A DNA stretch of 64,000 bases from contig JAPQWV010000304.1 in the NCBI GenBank assembly GCA_027422505.1, positions 1-64,000 on the forward strand, written 5' to 3'. Positions 51,001 through 64,000 of the stretch are shown piece by piece. The position numbers and the translations under genes are program-made. The stretch is from Craterostigma plantagineum (lineage: Eukaryota > Streptophyta > Magnoliopsida > Lamiales > Linderniaceae). The notes beneath the pieces were generated by a model. The model was not told the origin of the DNA. It did no database searches and saw nothing but the letters and a program-made list of their open reading frames with translations. Numbering within the stretch: position 1 is the first letter of the stretch; each line of letters starts with the position of its first letter.

Positions 51001-51149
51001 TTCCCGTTAATGGGAACGAAATGATTACTATAAAGGAGAAATGGAACTATATATCATTGTGTTCCCTTGAATTTTAATGCAAACGAAAATATTTATTTTA
51101 GGAATCGTGAATTTAAATATTCATATTAACAGTTTTGATGATTGAACTA
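48073..51149. other. CKX promoter and AT-rich intergenic region
   Basis: No gene recognised. There are A/T homopolymers and CACG and ATGT short tandem runs near 48855 and 49160. A 114-codon frame at 49746-50090 has no similarity or codon bias. Confidence 0.55.
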
Positions 51150-52075
51150 CCTTAATAAATACGCCGCTTAGACCTAAGAGAAACCGAAAACAAACAGCAA
51201 AACAACAGCACTACCGAAAATCAAATCAAGACTGCATACCAGAACTACATTGAATATCGGACTGCATGGTATCGGACGTGCCACGCTGGACAAGATTCAA
51301 ACACATTTGAGGCGCTGCAAGTTGAAGACTTCTGACAATCAATTAATACATGGCTGCAACTAAAGCCAAGTTGAAGTCAAGCCAAGCTGAATAAGGAATA
51401 TAAAGCAAATTGCACAACACGACTGCTGCGAAGACCGGACAGACCCATTTTGGGTAAAGTCAAATGCTCTGTCCGGTACACAAGAGCTAGCTTACAACGG
51501 CTTCAACTTCAAACCTCAATTATAAAAAGGATGGATGCAAGCTGGAGAACTTCACTTCACCAACTACAAATTAGAATGAGAGAATGAGCTCAAGCTTTCA
51601 AATCGTTAAGTTCCTTAGCGAGAAAAGAATTAGGTGTTGTCATCACCGTACTAAACCAAACTGGTTAGTACGTGATTTGTTCTCAAGGGACTGTAAAAAG
51701 CTCTTGAAAGTAGACGGACTGTAAAAAACTGTCAAAGTGGTGTCTAGGAGTTTAGTTAGCAGAGTATAACCGTGAGGGTTGTATTGTGTGAGTCTAGCTA
51801 AGGAGATTGTACGACGTATGTTGTAAGCCGATGCTTCTAGTGATACCTGCCTTGAGGGGAAGAAGGGGAGACGTAGGAGATTTTGCTCCGAACTTTCAGA
51901 AAACAAATTCTGTGTCTTTCGCCAACACATACACACATCACATCACACTTGTGGCCTAGGTTCAAAATGGACTTTTACTTCCGCACAAGTCGCACGACAG
52001 AATATCAATCACCGGTATCTAACCTTAACCGGTCCAATGCCGAAAAATATACAAGTGTTTATTCACCCCTCTAAA
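51150..52075 (+). mobile_element. LTR remnant, probably copia SIRE-type (solo LTR?)
   Basis: A stretch with LTR-like architecture: TATAAAAAGG near 51522, a transcribed leader-like region, GATACCTGCCTTGAGGGGAAG at about 51840-51860 followed by GAGACGTAGG, and an end resembling TTCACCCCTCTAA near 52075. This order resembles LTRs of SIRE/Maximus copia elements as I recall them. No primer-binding site or pol frame follows, so a solo or truncated LTR is likely. The 5' edge is approximate. Confidence 0.5.
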
Positions 52076-54227
52076 CACATGACCAATCCTTAAAAATTTA
52101 ATTCTAATGTTCCTTGCAACTAAATCCGACCTTCTCTCATCGGCATTACAAAAGAAAAATGTCATTCCAATAGGAATGTTTAGGTTTACCCATCGTATAT
52201 TACCTTCCATTAACCTTAATTAACCATCACAGTTTTCGATCTTTTTTCGTGAACCATAATTTTCTTACAAAAGGTATGCTATAAAATAAAATCTCGTCTT
52301 AGTAGTCACCATCAAGAACAACTTGGATAATCACAGCTTTTCATTTCGAACTATCTTTATTACACAATCTTAGTCACGATCTTCTTTTTCGTTCAAGATA
52401 ATATAAATACATTGGACCATCAAATCAATTTGTGATGTTTTTCCCATGTGCTATCTTTGTCCCACCATCATTATATCCTGCTAATCAAAGAACTATCGTA
52501 ACACCAAATAAGTCAAATAAATTAACCAAGTGGTCTAAGCTAGTTCTAACATTATACCTAGCTAGATTCTTTCTAGAAGCTAAGCTAAGCTAAGCCAAGC
52601 TAGCTGTAGGGCTTCACCAACAAAGTACAAACCATAACAAAGTTCACAATTTTTCCTTCAAAAAAGATTCAACTTATTATGGCGTTAATCCATTTATTTT
52701 ATTCTGTGCTGCACTGCTTTTCTGATGGAATCCACGTGCGTGAGGAGAAGGTTAATCCCAGCAACATATGCTTAATTTGTAGAGCTCTCTAATAATAATC
52801 ATGACGTATTCTATACATATAATGATATAACCACAGATTATCAGTGTGCATATACCCAACAGTGAAGGTCTAATGAGTTCAAAATATGAAGCTAGGGATA
52901 ACCCAACCCTTGTTTTGTTTTTCTACATCATCAGTTTCCGTAAAAAAAGGTCCGAAAAAAATGGCTTTTTTAGTGCACGCTTCATAGAAAAAAAATGCAG
53001 TTTTTCATCGATATCATAAAGAAGGGTCGTCGTTTTCTAGGGTTTCTATACTGCAAATAGCTAAAAATCTGTTATACATTATTGTCTCCTTAAAACTACC
53101 AACCCCTCCATGTCGATGTAGCTCAAGGGCGAGTATACGAATATTAGTTTAAATGATCAACCACAGTTTCAGATATTTTCTGGAGATTAACAATAACAGT
53201 TTATGTATATTTATAACTAGACACACATAATTCTCTTCAATTATGGAAGGCGAGCATATCTGTATCAAAGCTGGTCCAAAATCCTAGCGGGGCAACAAAG
53301 TCTAATAATGTCCACGACTTCCATTCCATCCTTAATTATTTTTGGCAATTTTCATTGCAAGTGGAGGACATGACTAGACCCTTCGAAAGTACAACAGAAA
53401 CTCCATTTTCAGAGAGGTTATTGCCATATCATAACTATCCATTTCTTTCCCTTGCTAATCTATCTCCCTTCGTTTCTCAAAACGTTCTATGTCATCTGCT
53501 AAACAGCACCTTGAAAGAGACGGCGATGGAAGTTAGTGGAAGTTAAAAGAGTCGTTTGATTACAGTGCCACACTGTGTTTCAAGTCAAAGGCCTATACTA
53601 AACAAAGTAAATTTGATCGAAAGGGGCCTAAGCTCTCATAAGCTGCCACGTGGATTTAAATTGGACTTTTGGGACCGTCGAGTCTAGTCGAACTACATTA
53701 ATTCCGACAGCGATGTAAGAGTAAACCTATCGGATTAGGTTACTTCGAATTTGCAAAAAAAAGTTATTGATTTGCCCAAAAATATGTAGCAGGTTTTTGG
53801 TCAGTTAGTTGATGTATGTGTTATCTTATCACTTCGATGCAACAGTCGTTGTAAAAAGCAGAGTACAGTTACGAATATTACCACATCCACATGTTCAAAG
53901 ATTCTGACTTGCTTTCAAACTGTAACTAAATAAAAGTCAATATTTAACAGTGCGCCTCCACGTCAGCAGAACATATGCTCGGTCCACGTGTCATCATATT
54001 AGTTGTCCGAACAACGCAGGTAATAGAAATCGGCGATTAAAGTGTAAGTCGGAACCATTCTTAAGCTTTTTCCTTTTTGGGCTTTCCAAAGTTTTAGCAT
54101 TGGTGCAATTACTCATTGTGGAAGTATGAAATCGGTGAATGTTGACGTGGGCTAGTGTTCCTTCCGCTAAAGAATATTCAAACCGTGTACGATTGATGCA
54201 ATTGTACGCTTTGATACTGATTTCTTT
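52076..54227. other. Intergenic, no gene seen
   Basis: AT-rich sequence without recognisable coding or repeat structure. The left edge of the organellar insert may reach back to about 54100. The missing first exon of ALG7 was looked for here and not found. Confidence 0.5.
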
Positions 54228-55100
54228 TCAGTGTCGAAGATGGGATGTATTACGTAAGATGAGTTTACAGTACTGGTCTTCTGTCTCACATGATTCGTTG
54301 CTCTGAAATGGGAAGGTGGGATTGTTCTTATTGAGCCATCTTGATTCGAATTGCAGGCCCAATCGGTCTGATTCTATCTCTGTTCCTTCCGTTTGAAGAA
54401 AGGAAGGATTCCATAGAATCGATCTTCCTTTTAGTGGTTGAATATCCCGTTGATTGATCAATGTGTGATATTCCGAATCCGCATTACTATTGGAATCCAA
54501 ATAATCTCTGGATTGATAAGAAGATCCTTTCAGTTGGCTGGAATTCGTTACTTGAACGAAACCGAATCTTGTGGAATCATATTGAATATTTGACGATACA
54601 TTCCGTACCTTTCGAAAAAACCGATCCTTGTTTACCAACCACATATTGTCTAACCAAGTCAAATTCTCTCTCGATACGTTCCTCAATAAATCCGATTCGT
54701 GCGGATTCTTCCCCCAACTAACGAAGAGATCTTGGCGGAATTGCCACATATGAAATTGAGCACAATTTTGCAAAGAAACGGCCCACTTATTTCTCGAGAA
54801 GAGATGGAAAACATGCTCAATATCATTTGATTGAATAGTTGACCCAGCCCTTTGTTGTTTGAAGAAACCCTCCACTTCCATTGGTATTTTTTCACGAAAA
54901 GCAGACATGAGATAAGAAATCCAGTGTTTGACTAAGATTTCGAATAGCGGTCCCGAATTCAAGTTGATTCTATTTTGCCTCTTCCTCAGAGAATCAGATC
55001 TATCCATCTCGATCGGAAAAGAATCAAGAGAAAAGGAAAGAATCGGAATGGATCGATAAATTTCTCGAAACAAACGAAAAGGAAACGAAAGATGAAACAT
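54228..55100 (-). pseudogene. ycf2: ycf2-like fragment with an open frame
   Basis: A 290-codon frame whose middle part (about residues 45-240) matches plastid Ycf2: [77 protein letters not shown] and [14 protein letters not shown]. Ycf2 is over 2000 residues, so this covers roughly a tenth of it, from the N-terminal quarter. Several substitutions from the plastid form indicate age or a mitochondrial detour. The last ~45 residues do not look like Ycf2 and probably come from another organellar spacer. No reason to expect a product. Confidence 0.8.
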
Positions 55101-55262
55101 AGATCATGGATCAACTAAGCCCTCTCGGGGACTTTTTTAAATAGGAACCTCATGTAAATACTATGGAATAAGGTTTGATCTTGATCCTATTCCATTCCAA
55201 AAATGGAAAGTTCAACACAATTGAGATTTTTTTGGGGGGAAATTGGATGCAGTTACTAATTC

Positions 55263-55438
55263 ATGATCTGACATGTACAGAATGAAAGCTTCATTCTCGA
55301 TTCTACGAGAATTTTTATGAAAGCCTTTCATTTGTTTCTCTTCGATGGAAGTTTGATTTTTCCAGAATGTATCCTCATTTTTGGTCTAATTCTTCTTCTG
55401 ATGATCGATTCAACCTCTGATCAAAAAGATATACCTTG
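55263..55438 (+). pseudogene. ndhB: ndhB 5' fragment
   Basis: The start of plastid NADH dehydrogenase subunit 2 (ndhB) exon 1 with about 160 bp of its upstream sequence before it. Readable residues include [40 protein letters not shown] and [11 protein letters not shown]. The third codon, normally Trp, is TGA. The plastid match ends at 55438 in ATACCTTG. Confidence 0.85.
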
Positions 55439-57240
55439 TCGCTGGGCATTGTCGTCGGAATAGTTTTCCTAGTCGTGGCAATCTTATTTCAATATTTCAA
55501 CTTCACAGCAGATTCAGTCGTAAGTTCCATTGGATTTGTTCCAATTATGTTTACTTCCAAGAACAAGTTTTTCTTTTTTACCTGCTAATTGGACAGCATT
55601 AGCCTTCCTTATTCTCATTTCTTGTCCCTTTTCGTCAGTGGCTCGTTGAATACAATGCTGCATTAGCATCGATATGCTTCATGATACTACTTGGATTCGT
55701 CGATGATGTCCTTGATGTACCATGGAGAGTGTGAGTGTTCATGAACTCACTCCATTAAATTTGATATTAAAATGCTATATTCGTCTGATTGTCGCTCTTT
55801 AAGACAGAAAATTGTTGTTGCCCTCAATAGCTGCACTTCCATTGTTGATGGCCAACGCTGGACATACATCCGTAATCATACCAAAGCCACTTGTTGCATA
55901 TGTTGGCTTCGATATCCTAGATTTCGGTAAGTATTTTTCTGTTACAGCTGTCTTAGATCTATATTTATGGCTTTTCGGTTCATAATGTTCTGTGTTGTCT
56001 GAATATTGTATTCAAAGGGTGGATATATAAGCTCTACATGGGACTCTTGGCTGTATTTTGCACCAACTCCATCAACATTCATGCTGGGATCAACGGCCTC
56101 GAAGTTGGACAAACTGTTGTAATCTCTTGTGCCGTAAGTATAGATTAAGCTTTCTATGCATCATCTACCTAAGTTTCTATTTAATATGCCAACTAATTTC
56201 TAAGCCAATTTTGTTTGAGCAGATTTTGGTACACAATGTTATCCAAATCGGGGCATCTGTAGATCCTGAATACCAACAAGCACATGCCTTTTCCATTTAC
56301 CTTGTTCAACCTTTTCTTGCAACGTCTCTAGCATTGCTTTCTTACAACTGGTAATGATATTGCTGTAATATCAAACTTCTCAATCTAATGTCAATGTGCT
56401 TTTAGATAACAAAATGTCACAGAACTTTCTTGTAGGTACCCTTCGGCAGTCTTTGTAGGAGATACCTACACCTATTTTGCTGGGATGGCAATGGCAGTCG
56501 CTGGTATTTTAGGCCATTTTATATATGCCTCATTCCCCTCAATTATTCTCAGGCAGGCAGTTCTTTTATGCTTAAGACTTTCAAGTTTTCCACAGATTTG
56601 TTAACTGTTATTACAATTTTCCTTTTCAGTGAGACACTTTTGATTTTCTTTCTTCCCCAAGTTCTCAACTTTCTCCACTCAATCCCCCAGGTTCTCTCTC
56701 TCCCTCTCTCTCATATATGAAATGAGAGAGATTAAACATACTTGAGTAATAGTGATTATCTGCTTTACAGCTTGCTGGTATTATACCATGTCCAAGACAT
56801 CGGCTTCTAGGTTAGCTATTATCTCTTTCTTCTTGTTATTTTTTATCCCTTTTTTTCTTTACATTTTTCCTTGGAGTGAATGACTTTGCTTGCTTATATG
56901 GAATCATTGTTTTCGTAATTGATCGCCAGGTTCGACCCGCAATCTCGCCTATTAACAGGGACGAACGATGGTACGCTCGTAAACTTTTTCCTAAGGCAGT
57001 TTGGAAAGATGACGGAGAAGAATCTGTGTATTGGATTACTAAGTTTCCAGGTACAGTTGTTATTACAACCTTCTGTTTACGTACTTATATTGTTCTCCAT
57101 GCACATTCTTTTGATTTTTATTGCCTACAAAAGCGTAAATGTTCAAAACTTTTGTTGTTTGTTAATCTACATTCATTCAGGCAATATGCTGTAGATTCTG
57201 TTTCCTTCTACGATGGCTTCTTACTGGCTGGTACAAATGA
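55439..57240 (+). pseudogene. ALG7: ALG7/GPT (UDP-GlcNAc:dolichol-P GlcNAc-1-P transferase), truncated
   Basis: Exon-like blocks at 55439-55519, 55639-55730, 55808-55926, 56018-56133, 56223-56350, 56436-~56520, 56630-56690, 56771-56810, 56930-57050 and 57181-57240. They carry [82 protein letters not shown] and a final LTGWYK, all typical of the first enzyme of N-glycan assembly in the ER. Three lesions are seen: the first ~100 residues are missing and organellar DNA abuts instead; the donor expected after GILGHF (near 56521) is absent; and the 56771-56810 exon is one base short, shifting PRHRL|FDPQ out of frame. A functional copy presumably exists elsewhere. Confidence 0.88.
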
Positions 57241-58199
57241 GATCTCAAAACTAATTGTAATAGAATTGATATATATATTATATTGCCATCTAAAAGTTCG
57301 TCTTTAGGATTTCTTTGTTTAGGATTCTAATCGACTATCTATTACACAGAAGAAGAAAGAGATATATAATCATAACTCAAAAGGTGAAGGGAATACTACT
57401 ACCGTGTTCGCTTTTGCGAGCGGATGAAATCGTCTGTCCCATTTATTAGTATTCCACTTCCTGTCCCATTTAATCACAGTCATCGAATTTTTGATCTAGG
57501 GACTAGCAGATTTTCTCACTATTTTTAAATTATTTTAATTCCACAATTCACCAAATCATAAAATCACTATTATTTTATGTGATATATATGATAAAAACAT
57601 ATAAACATCACCAATTTATTCGTTATGTTATGATGATCAAACTGATATCCATATTTATATTTTTTTCTCACTAATTGCAGATCGTACGTCCTTCTCCTCT
57701 CCCTCTTCCTACATACTTCTTCAACAATTTCCACCGTCGAGTTGAAGCACATCGATTTTAATCAATGGGAAAATAAACAAATATGTGATATCATATAAAT
57801 GGAAACATGCACGAAAATACGAAAAATTTAAATAAGTAAAATATACCAATGCCTTCTACCATTAGACAATTGGCCTTACCATATGAAGCAAGATTTCTAT
57901 TTAGAGTAATTCAAACCATCCCCTTTACATAACAATTTAAGACAGTATGGCGATACTCAAATTCATTGCCATCTCTTGAAAATGTTTTCATTATATGGGA
58001 AGCCTCTCAACCATTTGGACATTCATTGCCTTACGTTATTCTATAACAATTTAACATCCTTCTCTTTTTCCATTATCCACATTTAGGACTAACGCAATGA
58101 TTATATTTGGCACACTACAACAAAATTATCATCCTCCCTCTTACAATAATAGTCACACTAAAAGCTGAGGAGAGATTTGAGAGGAAAATATAAAAACTA
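57241..58199. other. Intergenic, AT-rich
   Basis: No coding signal. The last 60 bp before 58200 is a purine-rich leader with TATAAAAAC only 8 bp before the MADS start codon. Confidence 0.5.
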
Positions 58200-58601
58200 A
58201 TGGGTCGAGGGAAAATTGAGATAAAGAAGATTGAGAATTTGAATAGCCGTCAAGTGACTTTCTCAAAGCGCCGAGGAGGTTTGATGAAGAAGGCCAAAAA
58301 GTTATCTGTTTTATGCGATGCTCACGTCGCCGTTATAATCTTCTCCGGCACCGGAAAATTGTACGAGTTTGCTAGTTCCCGGTAAGAGAAATTGCTTATT
58401 AATTAGCATTTATCAATAATCGCATTTAATAACATCATCATCAATGTCTTCTACTTCTTCTTTGCTCTCTCTCTCTCTCTCTCTTGCCTTAGGGTCAGTA
58501 ATTAAGACATTAAGTATGTCAGTTAATTAACATACAACTAACTAACTTAACTAACGTGTAACAGGTTTTCGACGGTGGATGTTCGTCGGCGATTAAGATA
58601 G
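58200..58601 (+). CDS. MADS-box domain, orphan first exon
   Basis: Exon 58200-58381 encodes a full MIKC-type MADS domain: [64 protein letters not shown] donor follows. The only in-phase acceptor seen nearby (CAG at 58562-58564) leads to 12 codons and a stop at 58599-58601, giving a 72-residue protein. No I-, K- or C-domain exon can be found before NTRC begins on the other strand. It is either a truncated gene left by partial duplication, or a MADS-only microprotein that could dimerise with or bind DNA in competition with full-length factors. The DNA-binding residues look intact. The second exon is speculative. Confidence 0.6.
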
Positions 58602-58826
58602 CAAAGAGTGAAGCTGGCAAGAATTGATAGTTTATTGATCAATGTTATTACATACAAGACCGTTTACAACGAATCTATTTGACTGCACAGCAATCTCGTG
58701 TATTACAACAACTTTTGCATCAATGGCGAAACTGTGAATCTGCAAATAATATCGAACCTTCGGCCAACGAGGAAGCACTGTGCGGACGACACAGAGTGAA
58801 AATTAAACTGCTTATCTATCTTCGAC

Positions 58827-61502
<2,676 letters not shown>

Positions 61503-61593
61503 TGGTTGCTGCGGGCAATACGATATCATATCCACTGTTTTGTCCAACAAAATATTGCCAAAGAAAATTCTCTCTCACTACGTAAATATTTAT

Positions 61594-61832
61594 TACTCCA
61601 TCGGTCCAAACGGTTATGAACAGTTGGGATATGACACGGTTTTTAAGAAACTGAATATTTTAATAATATAGTATAATTAAAGGGTAAAAAAGTGTATATT
61701 TTAACGTATTTTAAGAGTATTTAATATTATTATATGATTTTCTGTGGTAGTTTTTGCTATAAAAGGAAATGTACAAAAGGGAACGCCCGATATAGTAAAC
61801 GTGTACAAAATAGTTTGGGACTGAGGGTAGTA
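61594..61832. mobile_element. Stowaway-like MITE
   Basis: About 240 bp with ends TACTCCATCGGTCCAAAC and GTTTGGGACTGAGGGTAGTA, imperfect inverted repeats of the TACTCCCTCCGTCCC type, with an AT-rich interior. TA target sites fit Tc1/mariner relatives. It lies about 90 bp upstream of the NTRC start codon, within its promoter or leader. Confidence 0.7.
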
Positions 61833-62693
61833 TTATTTTTACTAGTATAGGTGGCACACCCTATGTGTGTGCATGAAAATAGAAATTGATAACATGGAGT
61901 GGTTTTTGTTTGAAGTTTGATTTTTATATTTAGTTTGAAAAATATGTATTCTCATAAAAATAGAATAGACAGTTTTTTTTGGAGTGGACATATTTTTTTG
62001 GAAGAACGTGATGTGGCCTACTTAGAAGTTATAACGTTGTGAGTTGTTTTTTCTTTTCTTTTTATTATTATTAATTTAGAAATTGACATATCAAATTAGT
62101 ATGGGACAGTTACTCTGAGGGGAAATGGCTTAATAAAATAGAAAGATTGGTAAGTTAAAAGGCCATCGGGCCCATTAATCATACGTCTCGAACCAACTAA
62201 GCGCTAATTGGCTTTGGGCTTTTTTTTCCTTGTCATCATTTATTGTTTTTATTTAATTTCCAGGACAATAACTGAAAGATTGAAGCGATGTGGTGCGATT
62301 TGAAATTCGGGTGTTTTTTCAGGGAGTTGATCGAAAATTATTTTCCTTAGTTGGCTAAAACATGGAAGTAGTTGATTTTTATGAGAGGAGAAGTCAATGC
62401 ACGAGGTATTCGTACAGTGGTGAATGGACTTTGGTAATGATGGTGTGTGTCCAAAGGTCAACGCACTTCCACGACTATTTTCCTATAGTCTCTTTAATCA
62501 TTCTCGACTTATGTCATATGTGAACCAATATTCTATTAATGGTCAATATAATATTTAAGAATTAGTATATGATTGAAACCGAAGTCAACAACGATCAGCT
62601 TAAACCTCCCGCGGAAGTCTCGTCTTTATGTAATAGAAAACAAAAACATGTATTTGGCTGTAATGAATCCGTAATCATATTGGAAAACCATAA

Positions 62694-62962
62694 TACTTCC
62701 TCCGTCCCACTTATTTCTTTCCATATTTCTATTTCGGACGTCCCACATAATTCTTTTCATTTCTATTTTGGTAAAAATTATTCCAATAATTAAACTAATT
62801 ACACCATTAATATTTTTAAAAAAAGCTTCTTAATTTGCGTGCCTACTAATTAGTTTTCTCTCTCAATTCCTTAAAAATGTACTATAATATTAAAAAAAAA
62901 TATATAGTTTTTTAATCTAAGTGCCCACTAATTTTTGAGAAGTATTAAGTGGGACAGAGTTA
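62694..62962. mobile_element. Stowaway-like MITE, second copy
   Basis: Starts TACTTCCTCCGTCCCACTTA and ends AAGTGGGACAGAGTTA, about 270 bp, AT-rich inside. The family type is the same as at 61594, but the internal sequence differs. Confidence 0.7.
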
Positions 62963-63688
62963 ATATTATAGAAATATATTGTGTGTGTAAATCATGATTA
63001 AAGATTAACTATACAAATTGAAGCAACAATCTATTTACGGGCAAATAATATTGTAGTTATAGATATATATGTATCCAGACGCATACCATTGTGTTCTCTG
63101 CAATTTAGAGAAAATGGAACCTTTGGTAGAAACCGAAAATTCTAAAGTGCATAGTCAAGAAATGCATGCTGCATGTCATGGAAACACAGCTCTGATGACT
63201 TTTATAACCCAATTGAAATAAAATAGAGATAATGTGTATGTTTATACCATATAAAAGCAATAAAAGTCCACATTTATATACTACTAGCATGGATAGCTGA
63301 AAATATAATCCATAGTGTGGCATATTATGATCTAGAAGCACAGAAACTTATCAACTACGTCGTCTGATTCAAATTCATTATTACTATAAAATATTACAAT
63401 TATTACTATAAAACATTACAATATTCAAAGTTCAAGTTTATAATACCTTTTGACGACGTGCGAACGGTCTAGTCAGAGGTTAGGAAATATTTTATGCGAA
63501 AATTAATTAACTAATTATAAAGAGAAAGGACTTGGAAATTAAGGTGTCGTCAGAAGACTCTTGCATTTCTCTTGAAATGCAGAGTTTTCGTCTACTGCAG
63601 TCATCGTCGATCCATTCCATTTCCTCTATCAGAGAATAAACGAAAGACGAAACAAAAATCTCAAGATCATTCGAATTACCATCGATCG

Positions 63689-64000
63689 ATGGATTCTGAT
63701 AATAATCATAGTATTGAAAAGGGCTTGGTGGAATATAACAGCGAGAGAAAATCATCACCATCATCATCATCTTCTTCCCCGCCTCCACCTTTCTTATTGA
63801 AGACATGCATGCTCGTCGAAGATCCTTCGACCGATGAGATCATTTCTTGGAACGAAGATGGCACTGCCTTCGTCGTTTGGCAGCCCGCCGAGTTTTCTAG
63901 AGACTTGTTGCCCACCGTTTTCAAGCACTGCAATTTCTCAAGCTTCGTTAGGCAACTGAATACATACGTACGTTATTCTCTCTCTCTCCCTCTCTCTCTC
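63689..64000 (+). CDS. Heat shock transcription factor, class B (HSFB3-like), first exon
   Basis: Exon 63689-63967 encodes 93 residues, followed by a GTACGT donor and a CT-rich intron running off the window. A Ser/Pro-rich leader precedes the winged-helix DNA-binding domain: [40 protein letters not shown] and [20 protein letters not shown] ending NTY. The break after LNTY is the conserved HSF intron position inside the DNA-binding domain. FVVWQPAEF with the CNFSSF variant resembles class B3. Class B factors lack the activation motif and often act as repressors, but the part needed to confirm this is outside the window. Confidence 0.93.
   Translation, partial: MDSDNNHSIEKGLVEYNSERKSSPSSSSSSPPPPFLLKTCMLVEDPSTDEIISWNEDGTAFVVWQPAEFSRDLLPTVFKHCNFSSFVRQLNTYVRYSLSLPLSL

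Larger units (their letters stand above)
54228..55438. other. Organelle-derived DNA insert (plastid type)
   Basis: A composite of a ycf2-like segment on the minus strand and the upstream region plus 5' end of ndhB on the plus strand. The two are not neighbours in this arrangement in a standard plastid inverted repeat, so the insert is rearranged or came in through the mitochondrion. It joins the ALG7 pseudogene at 55438/55439. Confidence 0.85.
61503..63688. other. Intergenic between NTRC and HSF gene
   Basis: Divergent promoter region, AT-rich, with two Stowaway-like MITEs. No other coding frame seen. Confidence 0.55.

Noticed and set aside
54228..55100. 290-codon frame as an independent nuclear gene
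   Set aside because: Its core is a ycf2 fragment of organellar origin with no start context or promoter; treated as a pseudogene.

Overview
This is nuclear DNA of a flowering plant, most likely a eudicot. The genes are split by short AT-rich introns, the spacers are AT-rich, and the families present are plant ones: MAP70, NTRC, strictosidine-synthase-like, cytokinin oxidase, BLADE-ON-PETIOLE and class-B HSF. LTR and MITE transposons and a piece of organellar (ycf2/ndhB) DNA are also present. No prokaryotic feature, CRISPR array or RNA gene was recognised. All gene models were built by hand from protein similarity recalled from the families, splice-site consensus and phase arithmetic; no database search was run.

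Left part (1-30 kb), a dense run of housekeeping genes. In order: 5' part of a MAP70 microtubule-associated protein (-); a 60-aa conserved membrane protein (-); a Nudix hydrolase (-); SMG7, a nonsense-mediated decay factor (-), with probable introns in its 3' UTR; a HAD-like hydrolase (-); two tandem strictosidine-synthase-like genes (-); a plant-specific TIGR01589-type protein (+); plastid cystathionine beta-lyase (-, 12 exons); a glutaredoxin/Cys-rich protein (+); and mitochondrial fission protein FIS1 (-).

Middle part (30-38 kb), the most striking locus. A BLADE-ON-PETIOLE (BTB-ankyrin) gene on the minus strand is broken twice. A 4,778-bp Ty1/copia element with an intact gag-pol frame, two 343-bp LTRs that read as identical and a 5-bp target duplication sits in the ankyrin-coding part of exon 2. 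Separately, a one-base shortfall in a C run upstream shifts the frame. The element looks very young.

Right part (38-64 kb), gene-poor and rich in repeats. It holds a calmodulin-like gene (-), a cytokinin oxidase/dehydrogenase (-), MITEs, an LTR remnant, and an organelle-derived insert (ycf2-like piece plus ndhB 5' end) joined directly to a 5'-truncated ALG7/GPT pseudogene (+). After that come an orphan MADS-box exon (+), NTRC (-, 10 exons) and the first exon of an HSF class-B gene (+) cut by the window end.

The genes do not form one pathway. Three chloroplast-related functions (CBL, NTRC, organellar insert) and two developmental regulators (BOP, CKX) lie here by chance of plant genome order.
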